Shown piece after piece: positions 38,701-49,479 of a stretch of DNA of 64,000 nucleotides. This stretch comes from Canna indica (lineage: Eukaryota; Streptophyta; Magnoliopsida; Zingiberales; Cannaceae): the NCBI GenBank assembly GCA_034359265.1, contig CP136890.1:84159501-84223500 (forward strand), written 5' to 3'. Both the position numbers and the translations under genes were made by a program. Under the pieces are notes generated by a model. That model worked only from the letters and a program-made list of their open reading frames with translations. It made no database searches and had not been told where the DNA came from. Numbering within the stretch: position 1 is the first letter of the stretch; each line of letters begins with the position of its first letter.

Positions 38701-41673
38701 CTATAACTTCAAATCAATCTTTCATGTCTCTAATTAACAATAGGTCATCTGACAAGTTTCAAGATACTATTTGTTCTTTGAATACATAATATGTTTTGAC
38801 CTTCATTATTGACCAAAGATCATCTGTTTAGTTAACTGAAATCTTTACATGTTCTTTCTTATTAAGCAAATGCAGTAGCATAACCTCCAAATAAGCATGC
38901 ATGTGTTTAGGTTTTTAATGACTTGAATTACCTGAAAAAATCATATTATCACATTGTATCCACTAATGGTATATTATGTGCATCCTCAAAATTTTCAAAC
39001 TCATCAGCCCTCATGAACAATATATCCAACTTAAGGGATAGTATCTGTGCTTGTAATGAAATGTCATGAAAACAGCATTTCCAAATCTAACCCATATTGA
39101 TAGACAAGCCTGCTTGAGCATTCCTTTATAAGCTTTGGCACAATAACCTGTCGGTGTTGACTATTCAGCCTCAGCATTTGTTCATAATGACATTGCGGTA
39201 TATGTATTGCTTAGTTCACTATCACATTTGACAAGTTCATTGAACTTGTAGCATTCTAGAAGTTTTTTTTTTTGAAAGAAAGCAATTGTATTCTATTCAA
39301 GAGTTGTGAATGGAATACAATATAGGTAGAGGTAGGGAAAAAAGATGCTTTGAGGTCCTCCTTGCAATTCCATTCCTCAACGATTTAGTTGTGTATTTTG
39401 AAGTGATGATCATGAGACATTATCATGGTTCCTTCTTATTAGTATGGTCTGTCTTACGTACCTCCTTGCAATGTAGCAGATGTCTAGATGCAATGTCCAA
39501 AAACAGGGATAAAAAATTACTAATTAAGCATTGTCAAGGTAGAAGAGAAGTTCCCAGAATGTTTATTCTGTATTTGTGTATGCAACTTGTATTACCTAAT
39601 GCAAGTGCCCGTTGTCCACAAATATAATGATCAAAATAATCCATAAATTTTATCACCAGCTTCTTAGTATGGAGGGTACATTTTGAAGATCAGTATATTG
39701 TCTCCCAATAACTGTTGTTCGAAAAACATATATTTTATTCTTGTAACCTTGAAATTATATTCCAGATTCTGCTTTACAACGTAGTTCATTAATGTTTAAA
39801 ACTTAATGTTCCATTTTTGATGTCTATCTCTACTTCTTCCTTACTAACCTCTTTATCTTTGCTTCACTCATGTGTGCCTATCTTTACTTGTATCTTTAGC
39901 AATCTGCAATCAGATCCATCATGCATGCTTAAATTTCTTTTTGAAGTGATGGCATTGGTTTGTTTCTGATTTGTAATATTCATATATCAATGGAATACTC
40001 TAAAATTTTGTTCATGAGAAATGTTTTCTGGTAAAGTACCATACCAGAAGTCATAATTAATTTCCTTCATATAGCAATCTACTTCTCCACTTGCGAAACA
40101 AAACCTCTATGGCCTTATTCCAAAACTATGTTTGTGAATTTGGAGCATTAACATCCTAGCTATTCCTGTATGCTTGCATTAATATGATTGCCACTTGTCA
40201 TTTGCAGGGTCGTGGTTCGAAAAATTCCATGTACATACAATCGTTGAGGGGCGATCCATTTAGGGTAAGATTTTAGCTTATCTATACAACTGTGCATTAT
40301 ATGACCACCAAAAGATAATATCACAGTTGGCAGTGAGTTCTTTTGTTGATATCACTGCAACTCTTTAATTTTTCTCTTTTTATGTATTCATTTACTATAT
40401 CTAGACAAGTTTCCTGCTGTAAAACCTCAGCTAAAATCATACCAAACAAAAGAAATTTTTTAATGAGTTCTTTCAAAACACAAAATGAAGAACATGATCG
40501 TTCAAAGCCCAAACCTTTGTTCTCAAAATTATTTATTGCTCCACTTCACTTACACAGACCAGCTAAATAGTTCCTTGGATTACACAACTCTTTTGTCAAA
40601 TTTGAAGTAATTATATTCAACTTCATTAAGTTCATTTTCATCATACTTAATTCTAGAGACTAAAGAATAATAATATGAAATAATCTTCTTTCAGTGACAG
40701 AAGATTTTTGAAAAATGAGATCCTGTTACACGATTCTTGAACTCCTCTGCAGCCTGTTCTAATTTATGGTCCATCAATTTTACTACACATGTCCAACTCA
40801 AGCACTTAGCAATAAAATTTAGAAAGAAGAATTGCTGGAACATGTAGAAAAAAGAATAATACAAAAACCAGGTCAGAAACATACAGGTTTTCATAAAGAA
40901 CTTATCTCCAATCTCTTCATTGTGATAAAGTACCAAATTATAAGAATAGATCAGAACAAGAAACCACAAAAGTAACTCCAATCAGCTTGCTTTTGCATGT
41001 GAATCCTGGTAAATTTGATTGGATGACCAACTTTCCTAAAAGCTTAAGCTACTAGGAAAGAGACTAATCTATACATTTATATTCTTAACACTCCCCCTCA
41101 CTTGTGGGCGGGTGAACTTGAGGAGACTGACCCAAGCCCAATAAGTGGATTGACTTAATTGAGGTGAGAGATTTTTTATTTTATTTTAATATTGACGCTA
41201 GGAGGATTCGAACGGTTAGGAGAGACCAATCTATATATTTATATTCTTAATGTTAAAGTCCCACGTTGGTTAAAAATATGGCCAAGTTAGCCTTTAAATA
41301 GTTTGGGCAATCCTCTTCTCATGAGCTAGCTTTTGGAGTGAGTTAGGCCTACTAATTTCTTCACACTTAACAAATCCCAAATATTGTTGCTGGCATGTTT
41401 TGTTTATGCTTGTTTTATCTATAAATTCTGATGCCATTCTGCCCATTCAATGCAGGATTTCCACATGAGTATTCTAGCAGCATATTGGCGGCCGTTCACA
41501 AAACCTGAGATCATAAAGGTTTGTAATTATTTCCATTGTCAAATTCCAACACTACTATGTTCATTTGTAACTATTGTGTCATTCATCTGTAGATTAACTT
41601 GCTGCAAACTGATGATTGCCTCGAAGAAAGCACGTCTCCAGGTGCACTAGCTTTATCTGGAATTCAGGGTTGA
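32725..41673 (+). CDS. DHU1: DHU1: LRR plus WD40 (DWD) protein, nine exons, 882 aa
   Basis: Exons by GT-AG sites and continuous phase: 32725-32777, 33953-34019, 35542-35798, 36356-37784, 37971-38417, 38501-38695, 40208-40264, 41456-41518, 41593-41673 (TGA). The protein opens with five SQL repeats, then ESRYLNTCLKQDVPPNSS. LRR-like strands run from about residue 90 to 230 (KLNMTGKFLELHTLNLDSS, FTCMPKLMRLSMCETRVANL). An acidic, Ser-rich linker follows to about 440, then HPSPICFERYYREYM and LPHLKVLDNLP. WD40 repeats fill about 550-850, with a DWD box ending in WDLR at 712-715 (FATASFDKDIKMWDLR). The order matches Arabidopsis DHU1 (DWD HYPERSENSITIVE TO UV-B 1), a nuclear protein reported to damp UV-B signalling with COP1/RUP1. 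The DWD box predicts docking to DDB1 in a CUL4 ubiquitin ligase. The very long introns hold repeats. Exon 1 is the least certain because it is only 53 nt. Confidence 0.93.
41020..41392 (+). mobile_element. TRIM/LTR-like repeat fragments in DHU1 intron 7
   Basis: Two blocks recall short LTRs common in plant genomes. One is AAAGCTTAAGCTACTAGGAA ... CTTAACACTCCCCCTCACTT (about 41030-41105). The other is TGTTAAAGTCCCACGTTGG ... GGGCAATCCTCTTCTCATGA, GAGCTAGCTTTTGGAGTGAG (about 41251-41345). The string ATCTATA.ATTTATATTCTTAA occurs before each block. The assignment rests on recalled repeat consensus only, without a target duplication. It lies wholly inside an intron and should be spliced out. Confidence 0.45.
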
Positions 41674-42149
41674 TTATTGGACAATGTATGAATGTTTGTT
41701 TCCTTGTTGCATAGATGAATCCGATTGTGCGAGAGTGAAATGAAGTTGCCTGCTAAAACTTGAAGTGAAAATGGTTGCATTCCCTTTGGTTCTTTGAGAA
41801 ATCCGATACTCTCACTATAGGAGTTATTGCGTAGAAGTATCTAGTCGATTTAATACGAGCAATTTATATACTTCTAGTTCTAGATGTAAATTCTTTTTGA
41901 TGATATATTGTTGTATGATTTACTACCTCAATAATGTTTCTAATAGATAACAAAAATGTGAATGTTTATTATGTGCTTGATAAGTTGGTATTTTGTTGTA
42001 TTGATAATTATGTTTTTATATTTTTAAATGTACTTGGTAGCTATGGGTGAAGTCTTTTTGTACTTGTCATCCAAGTGGTTATCTTGTAAATTAACTTTTG
42101 CATTATTGTGATTTATCATTTTGACTTGTCATTACATTTCAACTTTATA
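41674..42149. other. 3-prime flank of DHU1
   Basis: T-rich 3-prime leader and intergenic DNA without repeats or genes that I recognise. AATAAT at about 41930 is a possible polyadenylation signal. Confidence 0.4.
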
Positions 42150-42665
42150 TATTTGAGAAATTTGGAAAAAATCATAAATAGTTTAATCATGTTTTGCAAA
42201 ACCATAAAAACATTTGGATATTTGGTGAAATGATATGTTTTTCGCCAAGCACCCAAATTACCTCCTATTTTGGATAACCCAACCCGTTTATTAAGAATGT
42301 TGATTTTGGTTTTTTTTATCAGTTCGACAAATCATTATTTTGGTTGAACTTGGTTTTTGCATGGACGAAGGTAGAGGAGGAAAGCTGGTCGCGAGAGATT
42401 AGGGTGAGAGATAGAAGAGTGGGATGTCGATGGGTATGTCGCTAGGGGAGAAGGAAGTCAGATGGGAAGAAAACAAATGTGAATTTTTGGGGTTTAAACT
42501 GAGTAACTAGTTATCTTACTCAACCAGTTAAAATTGTAAGGAAAACTTAAATTGACCTTAATAAACAAGTTCGTTTATTCAAAATAGGGGGTAACTTGGG
42601 TACTTGGGAAAAAACTTATGATTTTACTAAATATCTAAATGTTTTTATGGTTTTGCCAAATATGT
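42150..42665. mobile_element. MITE with about 100-bp inverted repeats, related to the 24.3-kb family
   Basis: The left part (TTTGCAAAACCATAAAAACA, TTTGGATATTTGGTGAAAT, CACCCAAATTACCTCCTATT) pairs with the reverse complement of the right part (TTGGCAAAACCATAAAAACA, TTTAGATATTTAGTAAAAT, TACCCAAGTTACCCCCTATT). The outer end GAGAAATTTGGAAAAAATCA is the same terminus as in the 24335-24913 element, so both belong to one family. The right outer end is truncated or diverged, and no target duplication was found. Confidence 0.7.
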
Positions 42666-43522
42666 GTCAAGGAGTTGGAAAAAAAGATGATAAAGACGAG
42701 GGGAGAAAGTAGAGAACATGTGAAGGAGAAGATATGTAGCAAAGGAAAGGAAAAGGAGTGGCGCAAGATGGTGGTCTTCGTTGTCGTCTAGCTCCACGGT
42801 CGAGTAAGATGGGAGATTTCACTCCCTTTGCTCCTCTGTTTTTGCAGTTATCTCCTACGGCGAGGGAAAGGGGCAAGGGCGAAGGAATTGTGAGCTGCGC
42901 TACATAGCGTGCGACAATCGCGTGCAGTAGCTGCATGCAACGACAACGAGCTGCCATGCGCGACGAAAGCCACATGCAGGCAGCCAGCAGGTGGTTGTGC
43001 CACTAAGAATTTTTTTAAACCGGTCCATTGACATTGGTCTTTCAAAAGTGTTAACCATAAATCAGTCCATTAACTTCAGTTAACCAGTACTTCAGTTTCG
43101 GTTTTTTTGATTTGGTTAACCAATAAAAGTTTTAACATATAAAAATAATAAAATTATACAAATTACAAAGTCAACGTCAATTGTTAAAAGTATTCCAAAA
43201 AAAATACAAATCAAGCATAATACTCATAAATAAAAAGTCAAAAGAATGATAATATCTCAAAAACAATTGCAAGAATAGGATATGTTCACCGTGAAATTCA
43301 AATTTTTATTTTGTAAAAATATGCATTATAATATTTTAGAGAGTCCTACATGTGTGGCAAGCTGCCTGGTCTAGCAGCGCCCAACAGCTACGCGCTACTA
43401 GGGGGAGCCCTCTTGGCCACTACTCTGATGGCTATAGGTTCGAGCGAGGTGGAAGGGCAGGGGATGATGGATGGGCAACCTGAGGATCGACAGGTGGTGG
43501 AGGGGGTGAGGCGGGTGAGGAG

Positions 43523-44060
43523 AAGGGATGACAATATTACCTGTTTAGACGGTTACCCGTGGGTATTTACCCATTTTATGACGGGTATGGGGGGTAGTTT
43601 CCTATCCGCGGGGATTTCAAGGGTAATTTTTTTTATCAGTTTATTATATGGGGCGGGTACGGGTATTATAGTACCCGTTACCCGTGAAAATTAGTAAATT
43701 ACAATATTATCCTTGGTACATATACTAAAAAAATCTTAACCTAATTCAATATCCATATACTTTATGTTTTGAAAATTTATGATAATGTTATTATCAAAAT
43801 GTTGTGTGTTTATCAAAATGAAGTTGTTATCCAAATACTTGAAGAGTTAAAGTGTTATTAAAATATTATAATTTATATATTTTTAAAGTGTCATGGGTAC
43901 CCGCCAATACCCGTGGGTATCCGTCCCCCCGCGGGTAATTAAATGAGTATCCATTTTTGATACCCGCGGGGAATAAACGGGTAGCAAGTACCCGTTTATT
44001 TTGCGGGGCGGGTAACGGATAGACACCCCCCGTATCTGTCCCACCCCGTTGACATCCCTA
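43523..44060. mobile_element. hAT-type MITE with perfect 8-bp target duplication
   Basis: The left end AAGGGATGACAAT and the right end GTTGACATCCCTA form an inverted repeat (AGGGATGWCAA). GTGAGGAG lies on both sides (43515-43522 and 44061-44068). The 538-bp element is filled with CGGGTACCCG / TACCCGTGGGTA repeats, including several GGGTA...TACCC inverted pairs, around an AT-rich centre. The 8-bp duplication indicates the hAT superfamily. Confidence 0.85.
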
Positions 44061-44367
44061 GTGAGGAGCTAGCGAAGGGAAGAAGAATAGTGGAGAGAGG
44101 GGAGAGGAGATGAGGGATCAAAATGATTTTTTTTCATTAACTAAATAATAATTACGTAAACTAATAGGCTTTAAAAGTAGTTCGTTTCATAAGTATTAGT
44201 TCGTAGATGAATGAATTATGTTATTAAATTACATAAGCAAAATCATATGATTAATTAAATTCATTAAACTTTAAGTTGGTAAAAAAATAACTATAAGTTA
44301 TTTAATTAAAAAATTATATTTAAGTGAATAGTGTAGGAGATTGAAAATAAGTTGTTTAGTGGACTTA

Positions 44368-45088
44368 GGCCTCGTTTGGTTGACACAACTTCTTGTAGAA
44401 AATTGTACTTCTCAGAAAATAGCCAAAATAGCTCTTGTTTGATTGATACACTTCTTGCATTTGCAGGAATTACAACTTCCTCAATAAGTGCAACTTTTTG
44501 CAAAACACATGAAATAATTTACCTATGTCCTCCTAGGTAAGTTACATTTCGTCCCCCTACGTAAGTTGTACTTCATGCATTGTAATTTATAATTGAAAGA
44601 AAAAGTCAATATTAGCCAAATATTTATATTTAATGCAAAATTTATAATTTATATTATTAACATTATGAGATTAAATAATCTTTGAATTCTCTGCATATTT
44701 ATTTTATTTTAATTTATTTTTAGTAAAATACGTAATTTTTCATATTAACTATAAATAAAAATTATTTTTTCTATATAATAAAATATATATTATATTAATT
44801 ATATATGAAAAATATTATATTATATATATATATATATATAACACATATAAATTAAAATATTAATTTATAAAAAGAAGAGTATATTGATCATTTCATATGT
44901 ACTTCCTTAGGAAGTACTCATGTCAACCAAACATAATATTGTAGGCAGAAAGTTACATTTCCTATGAATTAATTTTTTATCAACCAAACATTTTTTAGGT
45001 ACTTCCTGAGAAATATACGTGGAAAGTTAATTCATGAAAATTATAATTTTCTGTAGAAAATTATTTTTCATGTCAATCAAACGAGATC
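44368..45088. mobile_element. PIF/Harbinger-type MITE with TTA target duplication
   Basis: GGCCTCGTTTGGTTGACA at the left pairs with the reverse complement of the right end, GATCTCGTTTGATTGACA (three mismatches in 18). TTA flanks both sides (44365-44367 and 45089-45091). The 721-bp element has ACTTCCT..GAAGT-type inverted motifs near both ends and an (AT) run at about 44818-44840. It differs in sequence from the 4.5-kb MITE but shares the GTTTGGTT core. Confidence 0.75.
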
Positions 45089-45091
45089 TTA

Positions 45092-46480
45092 GAATCATCA
45101 CTTGTAGATTTTTGTGTGTAGAATGCAATGATGTAGTTGGTTTTCCTAAAAAATATTGTTAAGACACCCTTTTTAGTAGGTTGATTATTGAGGTATTTAA
45201 TTATTAATAATTTACTAAATTGAGAATTTATTTAGTACTAGTTAAAGTTTGGAGGGGGGGGGGGGGTTATGTTCAGTTGTTCATTATGTTGTTAATTCAT
45301 TGTCGGAAATAAAATTACGGAAAATAATAATTTGTGATTTTCCATCCGTTGCGTGATTTCGAATCGCTCGTTGTTGCGTTTCAGAATGGGTCTGCCACGA
45401 GGCGTGAGATTTTGACAAATAGAGTTACTTGATAATACGTATTTTTCATTCTTCTCTCCCATTGAAATAATAAATTAGGCCTAAAATTACTCATATTCAC
45501 TTCAGCTTCTCTTCTAATGATTTCAGGATTTTTCAAGATTGTATATACATCTATATAGCTATATATTATTCAAAAGTATTTGGGCTGCTTTGGCGGAAGG
45601 CTCACATGAGAGTCTGTGAAGTATCTTGTGGAAACAAAATGTACAAGAAATCATTTTTGTAGAGGCCAGGATGTTAAATTTGATTGAGTTATCTTCATGA
45701 AAAAACCAACTTGGTATTTCATTAGATGAACTTTAGTTAGCCCGTTCTATGATGACTAAAAGTTACTGTTCTGAAATGGTTTAAATGGTGACCAGGGTTC
45801 ATTTTGTACACCTTTGTTGAGAGTAAAACTTTGCCTGGGAAATAGGAAGCTGTAGAACCTGTGTGATTCTTCATCATACTTCTCTTACCAGAACTTCACC
45901 AATTATATTGTCAAGGTTTGAGAACATGATTAAAGGTATATCTATGTTTCCCTTTCACTACTTATAACATAACTTATTTCTTCTTCTTCTTCAAGAATAC
46001 ATAGATTAGTACAGCAGTTCTCTTGAAGCGGCTTTGGTTTGGTGTGGCTGACCCCTTTCTTGTTTGTTCACATTTCATTTTTTCTTGAAGAAGAAGAAGA
46101 AGAAGCAGAAGAAGCAAACTTGCATTCATTCAGAGTTACGAAAGAATACAAGATATTGTTCACATTTCATTTAATGCCCATTAATCCATTCTATGCATAT
46201 TCTTACATGCCTCAGAATTTTGTCCATAGCCATAGGGCGGCATTTCTGAAACATCAAAACAACAAAGGGTCTTCGGCTATCTGGGATAACCCATTGACAT
46301 TCATCTATATTATATTTATCCACGTAGAAAATTTCCCTTGCTAACACTTGCAGGACTTCTCAATATATCTTGAAGTTGAAGGTCTCACTGTTGCCGTTTC
46401 TGTAGCAGAGGATGCAACAACACAAAGGGAGACATGACACCAAAGCAAGCGCAAAAACAAACAAAACCCAAGGAATGAAA
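45092..46480. other. intergenic region, no recognised gene
   Basis: It contains a run of about 16 G (about 45252-45267) and complementary microsatellites TTCTTCTTCTTC (about 45979) and GAAGAAGAAGAAG (about 46087). These two could pair as a hairpin of about 110 nt in RNA. Open frames here (for example 46039-46344) carry no family features. Part of it is probably 3-prime flank of the bHLH gene. Confidence 0.45.
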
Positions 46481-46504
46481 GCTACACTACACTACACTAC
46501 ACTA
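46481..46504. repeat. (CTACA)n microsatellite containing the bHLH stop codon
   Basis: Four CTACA units plus CTA. On the minus strand this reads TAGTG repeats, and its first TAG (46504-46502) is the stop codon of the bHLH gene. Confidence 0.85.
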
Positions 46505-47547
46505 GTGCTCGAGGCCGAAGTTGGAAGTGCTGCCTCGCCTCCCTCCCTCGTTAAGCGAGAGCACATACGCGTCACTGCTGTTGGCCACGTTCTCCATGCG
46601 AGACACCGGCATCAGGCAAAGCCCTCGGCTTTTGAGGTCCTAAAAATTTACACCTGTTACCATGACTGTCACTCTTAAACTTCACTGCATGTACAAATGA
46701 TCAGATGAACTGGATCGATGTCAGCGTTTCGTACATGTGGATGTGCTTGCTGGTGTTGGAGGTATGGAGAGCTCAGCACCTGACAGCATGTAATGGTTTT
46801 AATTCCATTTAATATCATACCACTATATTGCAAGATCGTATGACAGAGAAGTTTACCTGAACTTGGTGATGGAGAAGCTTGATATGTTCCATGACTTGAT
46901 GCAGAACAGAGACTGTGTCAGTCTGCTTCACGGTATGCAGAAGAAACTTTTGCAGTGTCATAATAAAACACGAAAAAGATGAAGAAAAAGAAGAAAAACT
47001 TAAACATAAAAAAGCACCCTCCGGCCGGCACCGGAAGAGATGAGTTGCCGCAGTGCAGCAATTCGCCCACCCAGCTTCTCCTTCCTCACCTGATCCCTCC
47101 ATTCCACATGAAGAGCATGAGATACGCACGTTATAATTCATTCAAAAAAATGGTATCTTTGTAAAAGGGCTCCAAAACCTTGGCGTTGCTAGGAGAATGG
47201 TGGTTTCTATTTTGATTCTTTCTTTTCGTGGACTTGTTAGACTGAGTGAAAGAAGCAGTAGAAGCAGAGGAATCGATTGAAATAGAAGCATCATAATCGT
47301 CTGCTTCAGACGCATTGAAATGGATCATTTGGCCAGATGCAAAGGAGGAAAAGGTGAAGTGGATATGCGGTTGAAGTCTTTCCTTTTGCTCTTCCCTGTG
47401 CTCTTCTCCTGCTCTCAACAGCTCCGTCAGGCTTGCTCCTTCCAGTCGTTCCAAAGCTCCCTCGTCGTCTTCCTCCTCTTCAATGTTTGTTCCTGCTTCC
47501 ATGTCATGATCCAGAGGAGGGCTGCAGAGTAGGTGAGTTGATGCCAT
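46502..47547 (-). CDS. plant bHLH transcription factor, five exons, 229 aa
   Basis: Exons on the minus strand, all phase 0 with GT-AG borders: 47547-47179, 47089-47018, 46922-46857, 46779-46735, 46639-46502 (TAG). Exon 1 (123 aa) starts MASTHLLCSPPLDHDMEAG and is acidic, then Ser-rich, then basic (KSTKRKNQNRN). Across the exon 1-2 junction it reads NAK|VRKEKLGGRIAALRQLI, and exon 3 encodes TDTVSVLHQVMEHIKLLHHQ. This is the helix-loop-helix of the plant bHLH group that includes bHLH110, bHLH113 and bHLH68, and the K|VRKEKLG splice site is typical of it. Exon 4 adds VLSSPYLQHQQAHPH. Exon 5 opens DLKSRGLCLMPVSR, the conserved tail of that group. The His/Glu/Arg of a classical E-box-binding basic region are absent, as in this group, so DNA contacts may be atypical. 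The loop (SSGAGRR) differs from the usual SPFGK. Nuclear regulator; targets unknown. Confidence 0.85.
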
Positions 47548-47794
47548 CTTTGTTGAGAGCCCTGTCTCTCTCCCTACAAGTCTCAAGTCAAGATCATGGT
47601 TCTTTAGCTATCGAAGAATGTCAGCATGTGCATCCAGATTCCATACTTCGTTTGCTAAAGACTAAAGTTGATGGCTAATGTCAAATCATTTTGTATGTTG
47701 GTATTAGATGGAGGAGATCAATTACATTAGATAGACGACAAATTGAGTATCATATTTTTCATTGATGATCCCATTTATCAAATTGGATGTGTAC

Positions 47795-47998
47795 TTAGGT
47801 GTGAGGAAAAAAAAAACGGTTTTTCGTTAATCGGAAAACCGGTTCGAAACCAAACTGATTTTTTCGATTAATCGAATTGGTTTTTTCGATTTCAGATTAT
47901 ATGTTTGAAAAAATCGATTTTAGTTTTTCGGGTTTGGTCCGTGGTTTAAAAAGTCCACCGGTTTCGGTTAACCGATCGCGCGGTTCAACATATTTTTT
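47795..47998. repeat. partial hAT-like MITE (CGGTTCGATTAATCG type)
   Basis: TTAGGTGTGAGGA resembles the TAGGGGTGAGCA terminus of the 20.4-kb element. It is followed by AAACCGGTTCGAAACC, TTCGATTAATCGAATTGG and GGTTAACCGATC motifs. The right end is missing, and the foldback element at 47999 begins where the match stops. Confidence 0.5.
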
Positions 47999-48515
47999 AG
48001 GGTTAATTAATGAATATATCCCGACTTTCATCAAAATTCTTAAGTCTATTCTCACTTTTCATTTGTTTCAAATGCATGCTTCAATTCTCAATTCGTTTCA
48101 ATTATAGCACACCATCAATTCGGGATTAAGTTTTTCGTTTACTTGTTGACCTGGCAAGGATAACATGTATAATGAGGTCCAGTTAGCCAATATTTTTAAA
48201 ATAAAAAAAAGAAAAAAAATTCAAACAACTACCGCGATGCTACTAACTCAATTTAGGTTGGCGAGGGTGAAGCATCGTGAGAGTTGTTTGAAATATATTT
48301 CTTTTTTATTTTTTATTTAAAATATTGGCTGGCTGGACCTCATTATACACATCATCTTTGTTAGGTCAACAAGTAAACGAGAAACTTAACATCAGATTGA
48401 CGGTGTGCTATAATTGAAACGAATTGAGAATTAAAGTTTGCATTTGAAACAAATGAAAATTGAGAATAAATTTGAAAATTTTGATAAAAGTCGAGATATA
48501 TTCATTAATTAATCT
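47999..48515. mobile_element. large foldback element with about 225-bp inverted arms
   Basis: The left arm starts AGGGTTAATTAATGAATATA. It pairs with the reverse complement of the right arm, which starts AAGATTAATTAATGAATATA, through TTTCATTTGTTTCAAATGCA, TCAATTCTCAATTCGTTTCA and TTACTTGTTGACCT to AACAACT..CGATGCT, leaving a spacer of roughly 50 nt. T-rich flanks hide any target duplication. The GGGTTAATTA terminus and the GTTTCAATTATA..CACCGTCAA block resemble the Pack-MULE ends at 52717 and 54872. Confidence 0.8.
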
Positions 48516-48604
48516 TATTTTTTTAATATATATAATATATTATATTAAATAAATAATTTATAAATGATAAATAACTTAAAAAATACATGTGAAAACTTAC
48601 CCTA

Positions 48605-48975
48605 ATATTATGTTTGGATTGAAGGTTTCTGAGGGGTTTAGAGGGGGAGGAGTTTAGAGGGATTTAAAACATCATGTTTGGATAACTTTTTTTAATGTGT
48701 TTGGAGGGATTTCAAACCCCTCCAAACCTCATAGAACCCATTTTTCAAACCACCCAAAATGAGGGGTTTTGGAGAGTTAATGAATTAAAAAAAATTAAAT
48801 TACAAAAATATTTCCAAAACAAAAAAAAATATATATTGTTATAAATGATGGCATAATGGTTTACCAAATTCTTTCAAATTCCTCCAAACCTCTTATGAAA
48901 TCTAACCAAACAAAATTTTTAAAACCCATTCGAAAACCTTCAAACCCCTTCAAATCCTTTCCCCTCCAAAGTTTT
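48605..48975. repeat. possible MITE (GTTTGGAT / CCAAAC-rich segment)
   Basis: TATGTTTGGATTGAAGGTTT at the left, ATCATGTTTGGATAAC and GTTTGGAGGGATTTCAAACC inside, and CCTTCAAACCCCTTCAAATCC at the right are mutually complementary in part. The ends and target duplication are not resolved. Confidence 0.4.
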
Positions 48976-49396
48976 ATCTGGGTTCCGACTGTCGCATGCC
49001 ATTTACCTACACTTCTTAGTTCTCTCTCGCACCCTTACCTGGCGAGTCGGCGCACTGCACCTTTTCTCCCCATCTTCAATCTGCTCTTCTCTCCGCCTCT
49101 CCCCATCTTCAACCGGCGACATTGGGTTTGTATAGCATCTTCACTGTCCCGTTCCATTTGGTGCTGTTAGCACTGAATCCAGACAACGTGGACACATCAT
49201 CAATTCCACCTAGTCTGCCACACTACACCTCTGCTGCAACCACAATGAGTTTGTTTAATTTCTGTTATCTCATTACTGCTATTGCACGATGTAGCCACTG
49301 CTGAGTGTGTATATATAGACACACTCTATTGCTTCGTAATATCAACTAATGATTTCATTTTCATTTACTTGTCATCTGCTATTCCTCTTCACAACA

Positions 49397-49408
49397 TGGT
49401 ATCAGAGC
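49397..49408 (+). other. primer binding site of copia element 1 (initiator tRNA-Met)
   Basis: TGGTATCAGAGC is the standard Ty1/copia primer site, complementary to the 3-prime end of initiator tRNA-Met. It follows ...CACAACA, so the 5-prime LTR should end at about 49395-49396. The LTR start is unknown because no 3-prime LTR is visible in the window. Confidence 0.85.
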
Positions 49409-49479
49409 CTCTTCTCTCGCGAGAAAGCTCCTAAGATCCCATTCCTTGTCCCGATCTCTGTTCCTCTCTAATCTCTTCA

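Noticed and set aside
47433..47678. Plus-strand frames over the bHLH first exon
   Set aside because: They are antisense to exon 1 of the minus-strand bHLH gene, whose five phase-consistent exons and family motifs are decisive.
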